From JALZMG01 sp963844175 (GTDB lineage Bacteria; Actinomycetota; Acidimicrobiia; Acidimicrobiales; Ilumatobacteraceae), in NCBI GenBank assembly GCA_963844175.1, contig CAWJNE010000019.1:1-64000 (forward strand): DNA of 64,000 nucleotides, written 5' to 3'. The notes under the pieces are model-generated. The model worked only from the letters and a program-made list of their open reading frames with translations, did no database searches and was not told the origin of the DNA. The position numbers were made by a program, and so were the translations under genes. This document shows, piece by piece, positions 32,500 through 41,914 of the stretch (the first letter of the stretch is position 1; every line of letters begins with the position of its first letter).

Positions 32500-33219
32500 A
32501 TGGCTTCCACCGTGCTCACCGCCAAGACGGGCCGCTCCACCGGCAGCCCGGCCGCCCGCCGCATGCGTCGGGACGACGTGATCCCCGGCGTCCTGTACGG
32601 GCACGGCATGACGCCGGTCAGCGTGGCCGTCGACCGGCGGGCGCTGCGGCTGGCGCTGTCCGGCGCAGCCGGCGTGAACACCGTCCTCGACCTCACCGTC
32701 GACGGCACGGTGTACCCGGCGATCGTCAAGGAGCTGCAGCGCCATCCCGTGCGCCGCAACGTCACCCACGTCGACTTCATCCAGGTCAACCTCGACGAGT
32801 CGATCACCGTCTCGGTGCCGCTGCGCCTCGAGGGCGAAGCCATCGCCGTGCAGCAGGGCGGCGGCCTGGTCGACCCGGCCGTCGACAGCGTCGAGGTCGT
32901 CACGACGCCGCGCAGCATCCCCGACGAGTTCGTCGTCGACATCTCGGCGATGGAGATGGATTCGGTCATCCGCCTCGAGGACCTGCCGATGCCCGCCGGT
33001 GTCGAGCCGACCGGTGATCCGGAGAGCCCGCTCGTGACGGTGCTGACGATGCGCGCCGAGCTGGCGGAGATCGAGGCCGCTGACGCCGAGGTCGCCGAGG
33101 AGCAGGCCGAGGAGACCGGCGAGGGAGAGGCCGCCGAGGCGGCCGAGGGCGCTGGCGACGCTGGCGAGGGCGCCGACGGCGAGGGCAGCGCCGGCGGCGA
33201 CGCGTCGAACGACGAGTGA
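32500..33219 (+). CDS. rplY: Large ribosomal subunit protein bL25, Ctc form
   Basis: 239 aa. The N-terminal L25 domain (about 1-95) binds 5S rRNA and includes RRDDVIPGVLYGHG and HVDFIQVN. The C-terminal TL5/Ctc beta domain (about 96-185) follows, with a very acidic Glu/Ala/Gly tail of about 50 residues typical of actinobacterial Ctc. ATG 32500 is chosen because the upstream frame is not L25. TAACCT in the gap to the hydrolase gene could be a -10. Its stop overlaps the GTG of pth (GTGA). Confidence 0.93.
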   Translation: MASTVLTAKTGRSTGSPAARRMRRDDVIPGVLYGHGMTPVSVAVDRRALRLALSGAAGVNTVLDLTVDGTVYPAIVKELQRHPVRRNVTHVDFIQVNLDESITVSVPLRLEGEAIAVQQGGGLVDPAVDSVEVVTTPRSIPDEFVVDISAMEMDSVIRLEDLPMPAGVEPTGDPESPLVTVLTMRAELAEIEAADAEVAEEQAEETGEGEAAEAAEGAGDAGEGADGEGSAGGDASNDE

Positions 33220-33839
33220 GGCGTCGCTCCACCCCGTTCGACTGGTTGGTCGTCGGGCTGGGCAACCCTGGCAAGGAGTACGTCCGGACGCGCCACAACG
33301 TCGGCGAAGAGGTCGTTCGCGAGCTGGCTCGTCGGCGCGGCGACTCGCTGAAGAGCGGCCGCGACAACGCGCTCGTCGCCGAGTCGCGCATCGACGAGGA
33401 GCGGGTGGTGCTGGCGTTCCCGCTGACGTACATGAACGACTCGGGCATGGCGGTGCGAGCACTGGCCCGGCGGTACGGCGTCGAGGACGCCGACCACGTG
33501 GTCGTCGTGCACGACGAGCTCGATCTCCCGCCGGCCACGGTGCGCATCAAGGCCGGGGGTGGGCTGGCTGGTCACAACGGGCTGCGCAGCATCGCCCAAC
33601 ACCTCGGCACCCAGGACTTCGTCCGCGTTCGCATCGGCGTCGGCAAGCCACCCGGCGGCAAGGACCGCGGCGCCGATCACGTCCTGTCGCGCCTGCCGAC
33701 GAGGCAGCGCGAGCTGTTCGACGTGGCCGTCCAGGAGGCGGCCGACGCCGTCGAGCTGATCGTGACGGACAGCGTCGATGCGGCGATGCGCCGATTCCAC
33801 GCACCGCCACCCCCGGCTGCCGCGCCTGGCGATGCCTGA
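33216..33839 (+). CDS. pth: Peptidyl-tRNA hydrolase
   Basis: 207 aa. Releases tRNA from stalled peptidyl-tRNA. Conserved residues visible: GLGNPGKEYVRTRHNVG with the catalytic His, PLTYMNDSG with Asn, and HDELDLP with Asp, plus the GGGLAGHNGLRSI loop. The GTG start overlaps the rplY stop, and the gene overlaps the DNA glycosylase by eight bases. rplY-pth is a widely conserved pair. Confidence 0.95.
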   Translation: MRRRSTPFDWLVVGLGNPGKEYVRTRHNVGEEVVRELARRRGDSLKSGRDNALVAESRIDEERVVLAFPLTYMNDSGMAVRALARRYGVEDADHVVVVHDELDLPPATVRIKAGGGLAGHNGLRSIAQHLGTQDFVRVRIGVGKPPGGKDRGADHVLSRLPTRQRELFDVAVQEAADAVELIVTDSVDAAMRRFHAPPPPAAAPGDA

Positions 33840-34704
33840 GGGCGACACGATCCGTCGCCTGGCCGAGCGGATCGATCGCCGGTTCGCCGGGCAGCGCTGC
33901 CAGCGCTCGGTGACCCGCGACCCGCGCCTGACCCACGTGGACTTCGCCGGTGCCGTGCTCATCGGCGCCGACGCCGTCGGCAAGCACCTCCTGGTCCGCT
34001 TCGACGACGGTCGCACACTGTTCGCCCACCTGCGGATGACCGGGTCGTTCGTGGTCGGGCGGGCTGCGCCCGAGCCGGCGTGGCGACGCCGCGTCGAGCT
34101 GTGGATGGAGGATGGGCGGCTGACGGGTGTCGATGTGCCGGTGCTCGGTGTCGTGGCCACTGCCGACGAGTACCGCATCGTCGGGCACCTCGGCCCCGAC
34201 CTGTGCGGACCGGTGGCGCCGGACGTCGACGAGGTCGTCGAGCGGCTGATCGCGGCGCCGGACGTGCCGCTGGCCGGCGCCTTGCTCGACCAGCGCAACG
34301 TGGCAGGGTTCGGCAACCTCTACGCCGTCGAGCTGCCGTTCGTCGTGGGCGTGTCGCCGAACCAGCCGGTCGGATCGGTCGAGGGACTGCCGGTGCTGGT
34401 GGGCATCGGCACGGCCGTGATCCGGACCAACGCCGCCCGGGGCCCGCAGAACACGACCGGGCGGCGACTCACCGACGCCGACCACTGGATCTACGGCCGG
34501 CGCGGGCGCCCGTGCCCGCGTTGCGGCACGCGTCTCGACGGCTGGGACGAGCGGTCGAGCCCCTGGCGGCGGGTCTCGACGTGGTGCCCGACCTGCCAGG
34601 AGCTCGGCGACCCGACGCGCCACGTCGACGAGCCCCGCGCCCGCAAGCTCCTCGCCCTCCACCCCGCCCGCCGCGACCCCACCTTCCCCCCGCCCACGCC
34701 CTAA
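33832..34704 (+). CDS. Endonuclease VIII/Fpg-family DNA glycosylase (Nei type)
   Basis: 290 aa. The N-terminus MPEGDTIRR supplies Pro2 and Glu3, the bifunctional glycosylase/AP-lyase active site; PEGDT rather than PELPE points to the Nei branch. The helix-two-turn-helix region contains LLDQRNVAGFGNLYA, and a C-terminal zinc finger has CPRCG and CPTCQ. It removes oxidised pyrimidines. ATG 33832 is the only start that leaves Pro2 at the right place. Its stop abuts the four-part palindrome at 34705. Confidence 0.9.
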   Translation: MPEGDTIRRLAERIDRRFAGQRCQRSVTRDPRLTHVDFAGAVLIGADAVGKHLLVRFDDGRTLFAHLRMTGSFVVGRAAPEPAWRRRVELWMEDGRLTGVDVPVLGVVATADEYRIVGHLGPDLCGPVAPDVDEVVERLIAAPDVPLAGALLDQRNVAGFGNLYAVELPFVVGVSPNQPVGSVEGLPVLVGIGTAVIRTNAARGPQNTTGRRLTDADHWIYGRRGRPCPRCGTRLDGWDERSSPWRRVSTWCPTCQELGDPTRHVDEPRARKLLALHPARRDPTFPPPTP

Positions 34705-34789
34705 CCCATCCGAGGGTTTGCTGCATCCGAGGGTCACGTGCGGGGAAGCCCCTCCGTGAACCCTCGGATGCACGAAACCCTCGGATGGG
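34705..34789. repeat. Four-part palindrome, copy A (CATCCGAGGGT x4)
   Basis: Outer arms of 15 bases pair perfectly (34705-34719 with 34775-34789), inner arms of 11 bases pair perfectly (34724-34734 with 34760-34770), and the tip is a GGGG-AAG-CCCC hairpin. Each arm carries two direct copies of CATCCGAGGGT, so the element has four. It begins immediately after the stop of the Nei gene and before mfd. The same element, less perfect, follows eno at 43197. It could act as a T-less terminator, but the shared sequence marks a repeat family. Confidence 0.9.
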
Positions 34790-34813
34790 TACGTCGGTAG
34801 CCTCGACGGTCCC

Positions 34814-37800
34814 GTGCGTCTGGCTGCGCTTCCCCCCCTGCTGCGAGATGAGCCGGCGCTCACCCGCGCCCTCGGCGAGCCGGCGGCCCGCTTGGCCGTG
34901 GTCGAGGTCGCCCGGCCGATCTCGATCGCCGCCCTCGCCGCGCTGTCCAACCGCCGTCCGCTCGTCGTCGCCACGCCGACGGGCACGATGGCCGCCCAGC
35001 TGGCCGAGGACCTCGAGCAGTTCCTCCCCGCCGACCAGGTGGCCCTGTTCCCGGCCTGGGAGACCCTGCCCTTCGAGCGGGTCAGCCCGTCGGTGGAGAC
35101 GATGGGTCGTCGCCTCGAGCTGCTGTGGCGGCTCCAGGATCCCGATCGTTGCCCGACGGTCGTCGTCACCGGCGTCCGCGCCCTCCTGCAGCGGCTTGGC
35201 CCCGGCGCCACCGACGTCGATCCCATCTGCATCCGCCGTGGCGATGTCGTCGACCCCGACGAGCTCGGCGCCCGCCTCGTCCACTTCGGGTACCGCCGCG
35301 AGGACCTCGTGGAGCACCGCGGCGAGTTCGCCCGGCGCGGCGCCATCGTCGACGTGTTCCCGGCCACCGCCGACGGTCCGGTGCGCATCGACCTGTGGGG
35401 CGACGAGGTCGACCGGCTGACCCGCTTCGGCGTCAACGACCAGCGGTCGACGGCCGAGCTCGACGATGTCGCCATCGTCCCCGCCCGCGAGCTGATCCCG
35501 ACCGACGACGTGCAGGCGCGAGCGCGGCGCCTCGTCGCCACCGAGCCATGGGGCCGCGAGCAGTGGGAGCGCCTCGCCGAGGGCGCGCTGTTCGACGGGA
35601 TGGAGAGCTGGCTGCCCTGGCTGATCGACGAGCGCGTCGGCGAGCAGCTGCTCACGGACATCCTGCCGCGCACGGCCAAGGTGCTGCTCGTCGAGCCCCG
35701 ACGCATGCGCGACCGGGCGATCGACCTGCTGGCTGAAGAGGACGACCTCGCCAAGGCCCTGGCCTCGACGTGGGAGCGGGATCCCGACAAGGCGTTCCCC
35801 CGGCTGCACGCCGAGCCCGACCGCCTGCTCAGCGGCCGGGACGCCCCCTGGTCCATGGACTCCTCGCCCGAGTCACCCGACACCCCGGTCGTCGAGGCGT
35901 CCGGGTGGGGGCCGATCGTGGGCGACGGCGCCGGTCTCGTCGCCCGGCTGACCCAACTGCTGGCCGACGGGGTCCGCGTCGTCGTCGCCGCCGACGGCGA
36001 CGGGTCGGCCGCCCGCCTGGCCGCCCTGCTGCGCGACCAGGGACTCGACCTGCCGATCGTCACCCACGAGACCGGTCGCCGCGCCGACCTCACGACCCCT
36101 GGCGGCCGGGTCGTCGTGGCGCCGCTCCACCACGGCGTCACGCTCCCGGCGGCCAAGCTGGCGATCGTCGCCGAGAGCGACCTGACCGGACGACGCCGGG
36201 CCCATCGCCGGCCGCGCCCGCGCCGCCGCGACGCCCTCAGCGTCTTCGAGGACCTGAAACCCGGCAACTACGTCGTCCACGTCCAGCACGGCGTCGGTCG
36301 CTACGAGGGCATGGTCAAGCGGGCGATCGGCGGCATCGAGCGGGACTACCTCCTCGTCGCGTACAAGGGCAACGACAAGTTGTACGTGCCGTCCGACCAG
36401 ATCGATGTGCTGCGCCAGTACGTCGGTGGCGAGTCCCCGACGCTGCATCGCCTCGGTGGATCGGACTTCGCCAAAGCCAAGAGCCGCGTCCGTTCGGCGG
36501 TCCGCGAGATCGCCCAGGAGCTCGTCGTCCTGTACCAGAAACGGGTCAACGCCGAGGGGTTCGCGTTCGGCCAGGACACGCCGTGGCAGGGCGAGATGGA
36601 GGACACCTTCCCGTTCGTCGAGACGCCGGACCAGCGGGCGGCGATCGTCGAGACCAAGGCCGACATGGAGCGGCCGTACCCGATGGACCGCCTCGTCTGC
36701 GGCGACGTCGGCTTCGGCAAGACCGAGGTGGCGGTGCGGGCGGCGTTCAAGGCCGTCCAGGACGGCAAGCAGGTGGCCGTGCTGGTGCCGACGACGCTGC
36801 TGGCGACCCAGCACGGCAACACGTTCGCCGACCGCTTCGCCGGCTACCCGATCCGGGTGGAGACCCTGAGCCGCTTCCTGTCGCCGACCCAGGCCCGCGA
36901 CGTCGTGCAGGGGCTCGAGGGTGGTGACGTCGACTGCGTGATCGGGACCCACCGGCTGCTCGGCGAGCACGTCAAGTTCAAGGATCTCGGTCTGCTCGTC
37001 GTCGACGAGGAGCAGCGCTTCGGCGTGCAGCACAAGGAGCTGATGAAGCAGCTCAAGGTCAACGTCGACGTGCTCACCTTGACGGCGACGCCCATCCCGC
37101 GCACGTTGGAGATGAGCCTCGTCGGCATCCGCGACCTGTCGCTGCTGCAGACCCCGCCGGCGGACCGTCAGCCGATCCTCACCTACGTCGGCGGCTACGA
37201 CGAGCGGGTGGCCGTGGAGGCGATCCGCCGCGAGCTGCTGCGCGAGGGCCAGGTCTTCTGGGTCCACAACCGGGTGCGTTCGATCGAGCACGCCGCCGCG
37301 CGGCTGCGCGAGCTGGTGCCCGAGGCGCGCATCGCCGTCGCCCACGGCCAGATGGACGAGGGCACGCTCGAGCAGGTCGTCGTCGACTTCTGGGATGGCA
37401 AGTTCGACGTGCTCGTGTGCACGACGATCATCGAGTCCGGCATCGACATGCCGACCGTCAACACGCTGGTCGTCGAGCGCTCGGACCTGCTCGGCCTCGG
37501 CCAGCTCCACCAGCTGCGAGGGCGCGTCGGGCGCAGCGGACAGCGGGCCTACGCCTACCTCTTCCACCCCGTGGAGGTGACCCTGACCGAGGAGGCCTAC
37601 GAGCGGTTGAAGACCATCGGTGAGGCGACGGAGCTGGGCAGCGGGTTCAAGATCGCGATGCGCGACCTGGAGATCCGCGGGGCCGGCAACCTGCTCGGCG
37701 AGGCGCAGTCCGGTCACATCGCCGCTGTCGGCTACGACCTGTACTGCCAGATGGTCACCGAAGCGGTGGCCGAGATGAAGGGCACGCCGATCCGGCCGCC

Positions 37801-38266
37801 CGCCGAGATCAAGCTCGACGTCCCGACCGATGCTCACCTCCCGCCGGAGTACGTGGGCAAGGAGGAGCTGCGCCTCGAGGCGTACCGGCGACTGGCGGCC
37901 GTCACGACGCCCGCCGAGGTCGAGGACATCCGCGCCGAGTGGGAGGACCGGTACGGGCCGTTGCCGCCGGCGGCTGAGGCGCTGCTGACGATCGGCGACT
38001 TGCGTGCCGAGTGCCACCGGCTCGGCCTGACCGACGTCTCCATCTCGGCCGACCGAGCGCGCCTCGGTCCGATCGAGCTGAAGCTCAGCGAGTCGACCCG
38101 CCTTCGTCGCCTGTCCCGCGAGGCGCTGTGGAAGGAGGATGCCCGCCAGCTCGTCGTTCCGATCCCGCGCCGCCGCGAGCCGGCGGCGTTCCTCGTCGAC
38201 CTGCTCCGCCAGCTCGTGCCACCGCCGGAGCCGGCCGTCCTCGAACCAGTAGCTTCCGTGCCGTGA
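34814..38266 (+). CDS. mfd: Transcription-repair coupling factor
   Basis: 1150 aa. Displaces stalled RNA polymerase and recruits UvrA. UvrB-homology at the N-terminus (LVVATPTGTMAAQLAEDLEQF), RNA-polymerase interaction domain near residue 475 (LKPGNYVVHVQHGVGRYEG), translocase motor with Walker A GDVGFGKTE near 630 and DEEQRFG near 730, and the C-terminal UvrA-masking domain. Length is normal. The GTG start follows TAGCCT by ten bases. The stop overlaps the next gene. Confidence 0.96.
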   Translation: MRLAALPPLLRDEPALTRALGEPAARLAVVEVARPISIAALAALSNRRPLVVATPTGTMAAQLAEDLEQFLPADQVALFPAWETLPFERVSPSVETMGRRLELLWRLQDPDRCPTVVVTGVRALLQRLGPGATDVDPICIRRGDVVDPDELGARLVHFGYRREDLVEHRGEFARRGAIVDVFPATADGPVRIDLWGDEVDRLTRFGVNDQRSTAELDDVAIVPARELIPTDDVQARARRLVATEPWGREQWERLAEGALFDGMESWLPWLIDERVGEQLLTDILPRTAKVLLVEPRRMRDRAIDLLAEEDDLAKALASTWERDPDKAFPRLHAEPDRLLSGRDAPWSMDSSPESPDTPVVEASGWGPIVGDGAGLVARLTQLLADGVRVVVAADGDGSAARLAALLRDQGLDLPIVTHETGRRADLTTPGGRVVVAPLHHGVTLPAAKLAIVAESDLTGRRRAHRRPRPRRRDALSVFEDLKPGNYVVHVQHGVGRYEGMVKRAIGGIERDYLLVAYKGNDKLYVPSDQIDVLRQYVGGESPTLHRLGGSDFAKAKSRVRSAVREIAQELVVLYQKRVNAEGFAFGQDTPWQGEMEDTFPFVETPDQRAAIVETKADMERPYPMDRLVCGDVGFGKTEVAVRAAFKAVQDGKQVAVLVPTTLLATQHGNTFADRFAGYPIRVETLSRFLSPTQARDVVQGLEGGDVDCVIGTHRLLGEHVKFKDLGLLVVDEEQRFGVQHKELMKQLKVNVDVLTLTATPIPRTLEMSLVGIRDLSLLQTPPADRQPILTYVGGYDERVAVEAIRRELLREGQVFWVHNRVRSIEHAAARLRELVPEARIAVAHGQMDEGTLEQVVVDFWDGKFDVLVCTTIIESGIDMPTVNTLVVERSDLLGLGQLHQLRGRVGRSGQRAYAYLFHPVEVTLTEEAYERLKTIGEATELGSGFKIAMRDLEIRGAGNLLGEAQSGHIAAVGYDLYCQMVTEAVAEMKGTPIRPPAEIKLDVPTDAHLPPEYVGKEELRLEAYRRLAAVTTPAEVEDIRAEWEDRYGPLPPAAEALLTIGDLRAECHRLGLTDVSISADRARLGPIELKLSESTRLRRLSREALWKEDARQLVVPIPRRREPAAFLVDLLRQLVPPPEPAVLEPVASVP

Positions 38267-39189
38267 TCCGCCGAACCGGGCTCGTGTGCGCGCTCGCTGC
38301 GCTCACCGTCACGGGGTGCGGTGACAGCCGGTCGAACGACGCCGCCGCCGACGTCGACGGCTCGATCGTCTCCCGCGACGAGTTCGAGGCGCTCGCGCAG
38401 GCCGTCGCCGCCAATCCCGAGCTGTTCGGCATCGAGGAGGATTTCGACACCGGCACCATCGCCGCCGACCCCGGCCGCGACCTGCTGCGGTTGCTCGTCG
38501 AGAACACGGCGACGCAGGACTACATCGAAGAGATCGGCGCCTCCGTCAGCGAGGCCGACCGCCAGACCGCGCTGGACGCGCTCGGGCCGCAGGCCGCCAA
38601 CGCGCCGCAGCTCGTCGTCGACCTGCTCGTGGACTCCCGAGCCAACAGCGCCGCCCTCGGCCGGATGGCCGCCGAGTCCGGGGAAGCGCAGGCTGCGTGG
38701 AACACCTCGCCGGCCGAGCTGGGGCTCCTGTGCGTTCGCCACATCCTCGTCGAGACGGAGGAGGAGGCCGAGGACGTGCTGGCCGAGCTCGAGGCCGGCG
38801 CCGACTTCGCCGAGTTGGCCGCCGAACGGTCGATCGAGCCGGCGGCGGCGGACACCGGTGGAGCCCTCGAGGCCACGCCGGGCCAGCCGTGCATCCCGCT
38901 GCAGCAGGCCCAGAACGGTCTCGACCCCGTCTTCCTGTCCGCCGCCGTGCAGGCCGTGCCGGGGACGCCGATCGGGCCCGTGCAGACGTCCTTCGGCTGG
39001 CACGTGATCCTCGCCCGGCCCTACGACGAGGTCGCAGTGGCGGTCGACGCGGCGGTCGGCGGACTGCGCCTGCAGGAGCACCTGGAAAGCGTCGAGGTCA
39101 AGGTCGACCCCCGGTACGGACGGTGGGACGCCGCCGTCGGCACCGTCGTCGCCCTCGATCAGCCCGAGCCGACCGTTCCCGACCAGTGA
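38263..39189 (+). CDS. Lipoprotein peptidyl-prolyl isomerase (parvulin/SurA-type)
   Basis: 308 aa. A signal peptide ends in the lipobox VTGC near residue 20, so it is lipid-anchored. An N-terminal helical chaperone-like part (about 30-140) precedes a parvulin domain at about 155-265 with RHILVETEEEAEDVLAELE and SFGWHVILARP. Helps fold exported proteins. GTG 38263 overlaps the mfd stop (GTGA) and is overlapped in turn by mazG, so the run is translationally coupled. Confidence 0.85.
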   Translation: MIRRTGLVCALAALTVTGCGDSRSNDAAADVDGSIVSRDEFEALAQAVAANPELFGIEEDFDTGTIAADPGRDLLRLLVENTATQDYIEEIGASVSEADRQTALDALGPQAANAPQLVVDLLVDSRANSAALGRMAAESGEAQAAWNTSPAELGLLCVRHILVETEEEAEDVLAELEAGADFAELAAERSIEPAAADTGGALEATPGQPCIPLQQAQNGLDPVFLSAAVQAVPGTPIGPVQTSFGWHVILARPYDEVAVAVDAAVGGLRLQEHLESVEVKVDPRYGRWDAAVGTVVALDQPEPTVPDQ

Positions 39190-40640
39190 GGTCGCCGCTG
39201 CAGCGGCCATCGGTGGTCGTCGTCGGGCTGGGGCCCGGCGGTGAGGAACAGGTCACCCTGCAGACCGTCAGGACGATCGAACGGATCCCGCGCCGCTACC
39301 TGCGGACCTCCCGGCATCCCAGCGCCCACCTCGTGGACGGCGCGACGACGTTCGACGCCAGGTACGAGCACGCCGAACGGTTCGCCGACGTCTACACGGG
39401 CATCGTCGACGACCTGGTGGCGGCGGCCGTCGAGCACGGCGAGGTGCTGTACGCCGTGCCGGGCTCCCCGCTGGTGCTCGAGCGCACCGTCGAGCTGCTG
39501 CGGGCCGACGAGCGCGTGGCCGTCGACGTCCTGCCGGCGCTGTCGTTCCTCGACGTGGCCTGGGCCCGGCTCGGCATCGATCCCGTCGAGATCGGCGTCC
39601 AGCTCGTCGACGGCCACGACTTCGCCGCTGCCGCCGCCGGGTCCGCCGGCCCGCTGCTGATCGCCCACACGCACGCCGACTGGGTCCTGTCCGACATCAA
39701 GCTGGCCGTCGAGGACGCCAGCGGTGACGAGCCCGTCGTCGTCCTGCAGCGCCTGGGCACCGCCGACGAAGCGATCGTGCACACCACGTGGAGCGAGCTC
39801 GACCGCGGCATCGACGCCGACCACTTGACGTGCGTGTACGTGCCCCGCCTCGGCGCGCCGGTCGCCGCCAGTGGCGTGCGCCTGCACCAGCTGGCCCGGA
39901 CACTTCGCCAGCGCTGCCCGTGGGACGTCGAGCAGACCCACGCCAGCCTCGTCCCGTATCTCGTGGAGGAGACGTTCGAGCTGGTCGACGCCATCGCCGC
40001 ACTCGATCCGGACGACCCGGCGACCGAGGAGGCGTTGATCGAGGAGCTCGGCGACGTGCTGTACCAGGTCGAGTTCCACGCCGCCATCGCCGAGCAGGCC
40101 GGCCGGTTCTCGATGGCCGACGTGACCACCACGATCCACGACAAGCTCGTGAGCCGCCACCCGCACGTGTTCGGCGACGTCGAGGCCCACGACGCCGACG
40201 CCGTGGCGAGCAATTGGGACGCCATCAAGCGCGTCGAGAAGCAGCGAGCATCGGTGTTCGACGGGGTGGCTCGCTCGCTTCCTGCGCTGGCCTACAACCA
40301 GCACCTCGCCCGCAAGGCGGCCAAGGTCGGCTTCGACTGGGCCGGCATCGACGGTCCGCTGGCCAAGGTCGACGAAGAGCTGGCCGAGCTCCGATCGGCG
40401 CTGGCGACCGGTGAGCAGGCACAGATCGACGACGAGCTGGGCGATGTGTTCACGGCGGTGGTCAACGTGGCCCGTCACGCCGGCGTGGACGCCGAGCTCG
40501 CCGCACGCGCCTCGGCGGCGAAGTTCCGCCATCGCTTCGAGATCGTCGAACGGCTGGCCGCCGAGCGCGACATCGACTTGCGGGCGGCGTCGCTCGACGA
40601 CCTCGAGGGGTTGTGGAGCGAGGCCAAACTGGCGGACTGA
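39186..40640 (+). CDS. mazG: MazG nucleotide pyrophosphohydrolase with N-terminal tetrapyrrole-methylase-like domain (YabN type)
   Basis: 484 aa. Residues about 10-215 resemble the tetrapyrrole methylase fold (VVVGLGPGGEEQVTLQT), as in Bacillus YabN; it probably binds rather than methylates. Two MazG domains follow, with EETFELVDAI near residue 260 and EELAELRSAL near 394, the EExxE metal sites. MazG removes damaged or non-canonical NTPs. GTG 39186 overlaps the isomerase stop, and its own TGA overlaps the next ATG by one base. Placed between mfd and eno as in related actinobacteria. Confidence 0.9.
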   Translation: MRSPLQRPSVVVVGLGPGGEEQVTLQTVRTIERIPRRYLRTSRHPSAHLVDGATTFDARYEHAERFADVYTGIVDDLVAAAVEHGEVLYAVPGSPLVLERTVELLRADERVAVDVLPALSFLDVAWARLGIDPVEIGVQLVDGHDFAAAAAGSAGPLLIAHTHADWVLSDIKLAVEDASGDEPVVVLQRLGTADEAIVHTTWSELDRGIDADHLTCVYVPRLGAPVAASGVRLHQLARTLRQRCPWDVEQTHASLVPYLVEETFELVDAIAALDPDDPATEEALIEELGDVLYQVEFHAAIAEQAGRFSMADVTTTIHDKLVSRHPHVFGDVEAHDADAVASNWDAIKRVEKQRASVFDGVARSLPALAYNQHLARKAAKVGFDWAGIDGPLAKVDEELAELRSALATGEQAQIDDELGDVFTAVVNVARHAGVDAELAARASAAKFRHRFEIVERLAAERDIDLRAASLDDLEGLWSEAKLAD

Positions 40641-41893
40641 TGCGCCTCCAGCTGGCCGATCCTGGCGACCACCCGCTGCTCGGGACGCTGCCGTTTGCCG
40701 AGGACCTCGAGCAGTGGGATCTGCCCCACCTCCACGGCGTGCTCGGGCTGCACCGCCACGTGGTGCGGTTGGTGGAGCTCGGCGAACCCGACGGCCCGCG
40801 CACCTCGTACGTGGTCAAGGAGCTGCCCGACCACCTGGCCCAGCGGGAGTACCGCCTGCTGCGCGGCCTGGTCGAGGACCGGCTGCCGACGGCCATCGTG
40901 GTCGCCGTCGTGACGCAGCGCACGGGAGGGCGCGACGGCCTGCTGATCACCCGCCACCTCGACTACTCCCTGCCGTACCGCTCGCTGCTGTCCGGCCGCG
41001 GGCTACACATCCCGTACCTCGGCGACAAGCTGCTCGACTCGCTGGTCGGCCTGCTCGTGCGGCTGCACCTGGCGGGGTTCTTCTGGGGCGACTGCTCGCT
41101 GTCCAACGCGCTGTTCCGGCGCGACGCCGGCGAGCTGGCGGCGTACGTCATCGACGTCGAGACGAGCGAGCGCTACGAGCAGCTGTCCGATGGGCAGCGG
41201 CGGATGGACCTCGACATCGCCACCGAGAACGTCGCCGGCGGCCTGCTCGACCTCCAGGCCGGCGGTCGCCTCGTCGCCGACGTCGACCCCTGGGCGGTGG
41301 CCGAAAACCTCGAGTCGCGCTACGCCGGCCTGTGGCGTGAGGTCACGGGCGACGAGGTGTTCAACGCCGACGAGCTGTGGAAGATCAACGAGCGCGTGCA
41401 GCGGCTGCACGACCTCGGCTTCGACGTCGGCGAGATCGAGGTCGTCACCGAGGAGGACGGCCAGCGCCTGCGGTTCATCCCCCGGGTCGTGGAGAGCGGC
41501 TACCACCAGGACCGGCTGTACGCCCTGACCGGACTGTGGGCGGGCGAGAACCAGGCCCGCCGACTGCTCGACGACGTCCGCGAGTTCCGCGCCGAGCTGT
41601 CCAACCGGACCGGTGCCAAGGTGCCGGAGAACATCGCCGCCGTGCGCTGGCTGGACCAGCGCTTCGAGCCCGTCATCGCCGCCGTGCCCCCGTCGATGCA
41701 CGGCAAGCTGCAGGCCGCCGAGCTGTACCACCAGATCCTCGAGCACCGCTGGTTCCTGTCGGAGCGCCAGGCTCGTGACGTGTCGATGGACGAGGCGATC
41801 GGCTCGTACGTCGGCGACATCCTCGAGTCCGCGCCGGACGAGCAGCTGCGCATCGACCCACCGACCGGCGAGATCTACCTGGGGATCCCGTGA
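40640..41893 (+). CDS. DUF4032 domain protein with kinase-like N-terminus
   Basis: 417 aa. The N-terminal half looks like a lipopolysaccharide-kinase/RIO-like fold: YVVKELPDHLAQREYRLLRGL, HLAGFFWGDCSLSNALF (catalytic-loop-like with Asp and Asn), and AAYVIDVETSE in the DFG position. The C-terminal half is DUF4032. No substrate is known. The ATG overlaps the mazG stop, so it is expressed with it. Length and position between mazG and eno suggest a conserved housekeeping role in this lineage. Confidence 0.75.
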   Translation: MRLQLADPGDHPLLGTLPFAEDLEQWDLPHLHGVLGLHRHVVRLVELGEPDGPRTSYVVKELPDHLAQREYRLLRGLVEDRLPTAIVVAVVTQRTGGRDGLLITRHLDYSLPYRSLLSGRGLHIPYLGDKLLDSLVGLLVRLHLAGFFWGDCSLSNALFRRDAGELAAYVIDVETSERYEQLSDGQRRMDLDIATENVAGGLLDLQAGGRLVADVDPWAVAENLESRYAGLWREVTGDEVFNADELWKINERVQRLHDLGFDVGEIEVVTEEDGQRLRFIPRVVESGYHQDRLYALTGLWAGENQARRLLDDVREFRAELSNRTGAKVPENIAAVRWLDQRFEPVIAAVPPSMHGKLQAAELYHQILEHRWFLSERQARDVSMDEAIGSYVGDILESAPDEQLRIDPPTGEIYLGIP

Positions 41894-41900
41894 CCCGGGA

Positions 41901-41906
41901 TACGGT
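41901..41906 (+). promoter_or_regulatory. -10 element TACGGT before eno
   Basis: TACGGT begins eight bases after the DUF4032 stop codon and lies eight bases before the eno ATG. This gives eno a possible own leaderless promoter inside the operon. Confidence 0.45.
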
Positions 41907-41914
41907 CCGAAACC

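Noticed and set aside
30519..34316. 1265-codon open frame on the minus strand
   Set aside because: It is antisense to the lipoprotein hydrolase, rplY, pth and the Nei gene, all with clear family motifs. Its translation is a low-complexity Arg/Gly/Asp mixture caused by GC-rich codon bias.
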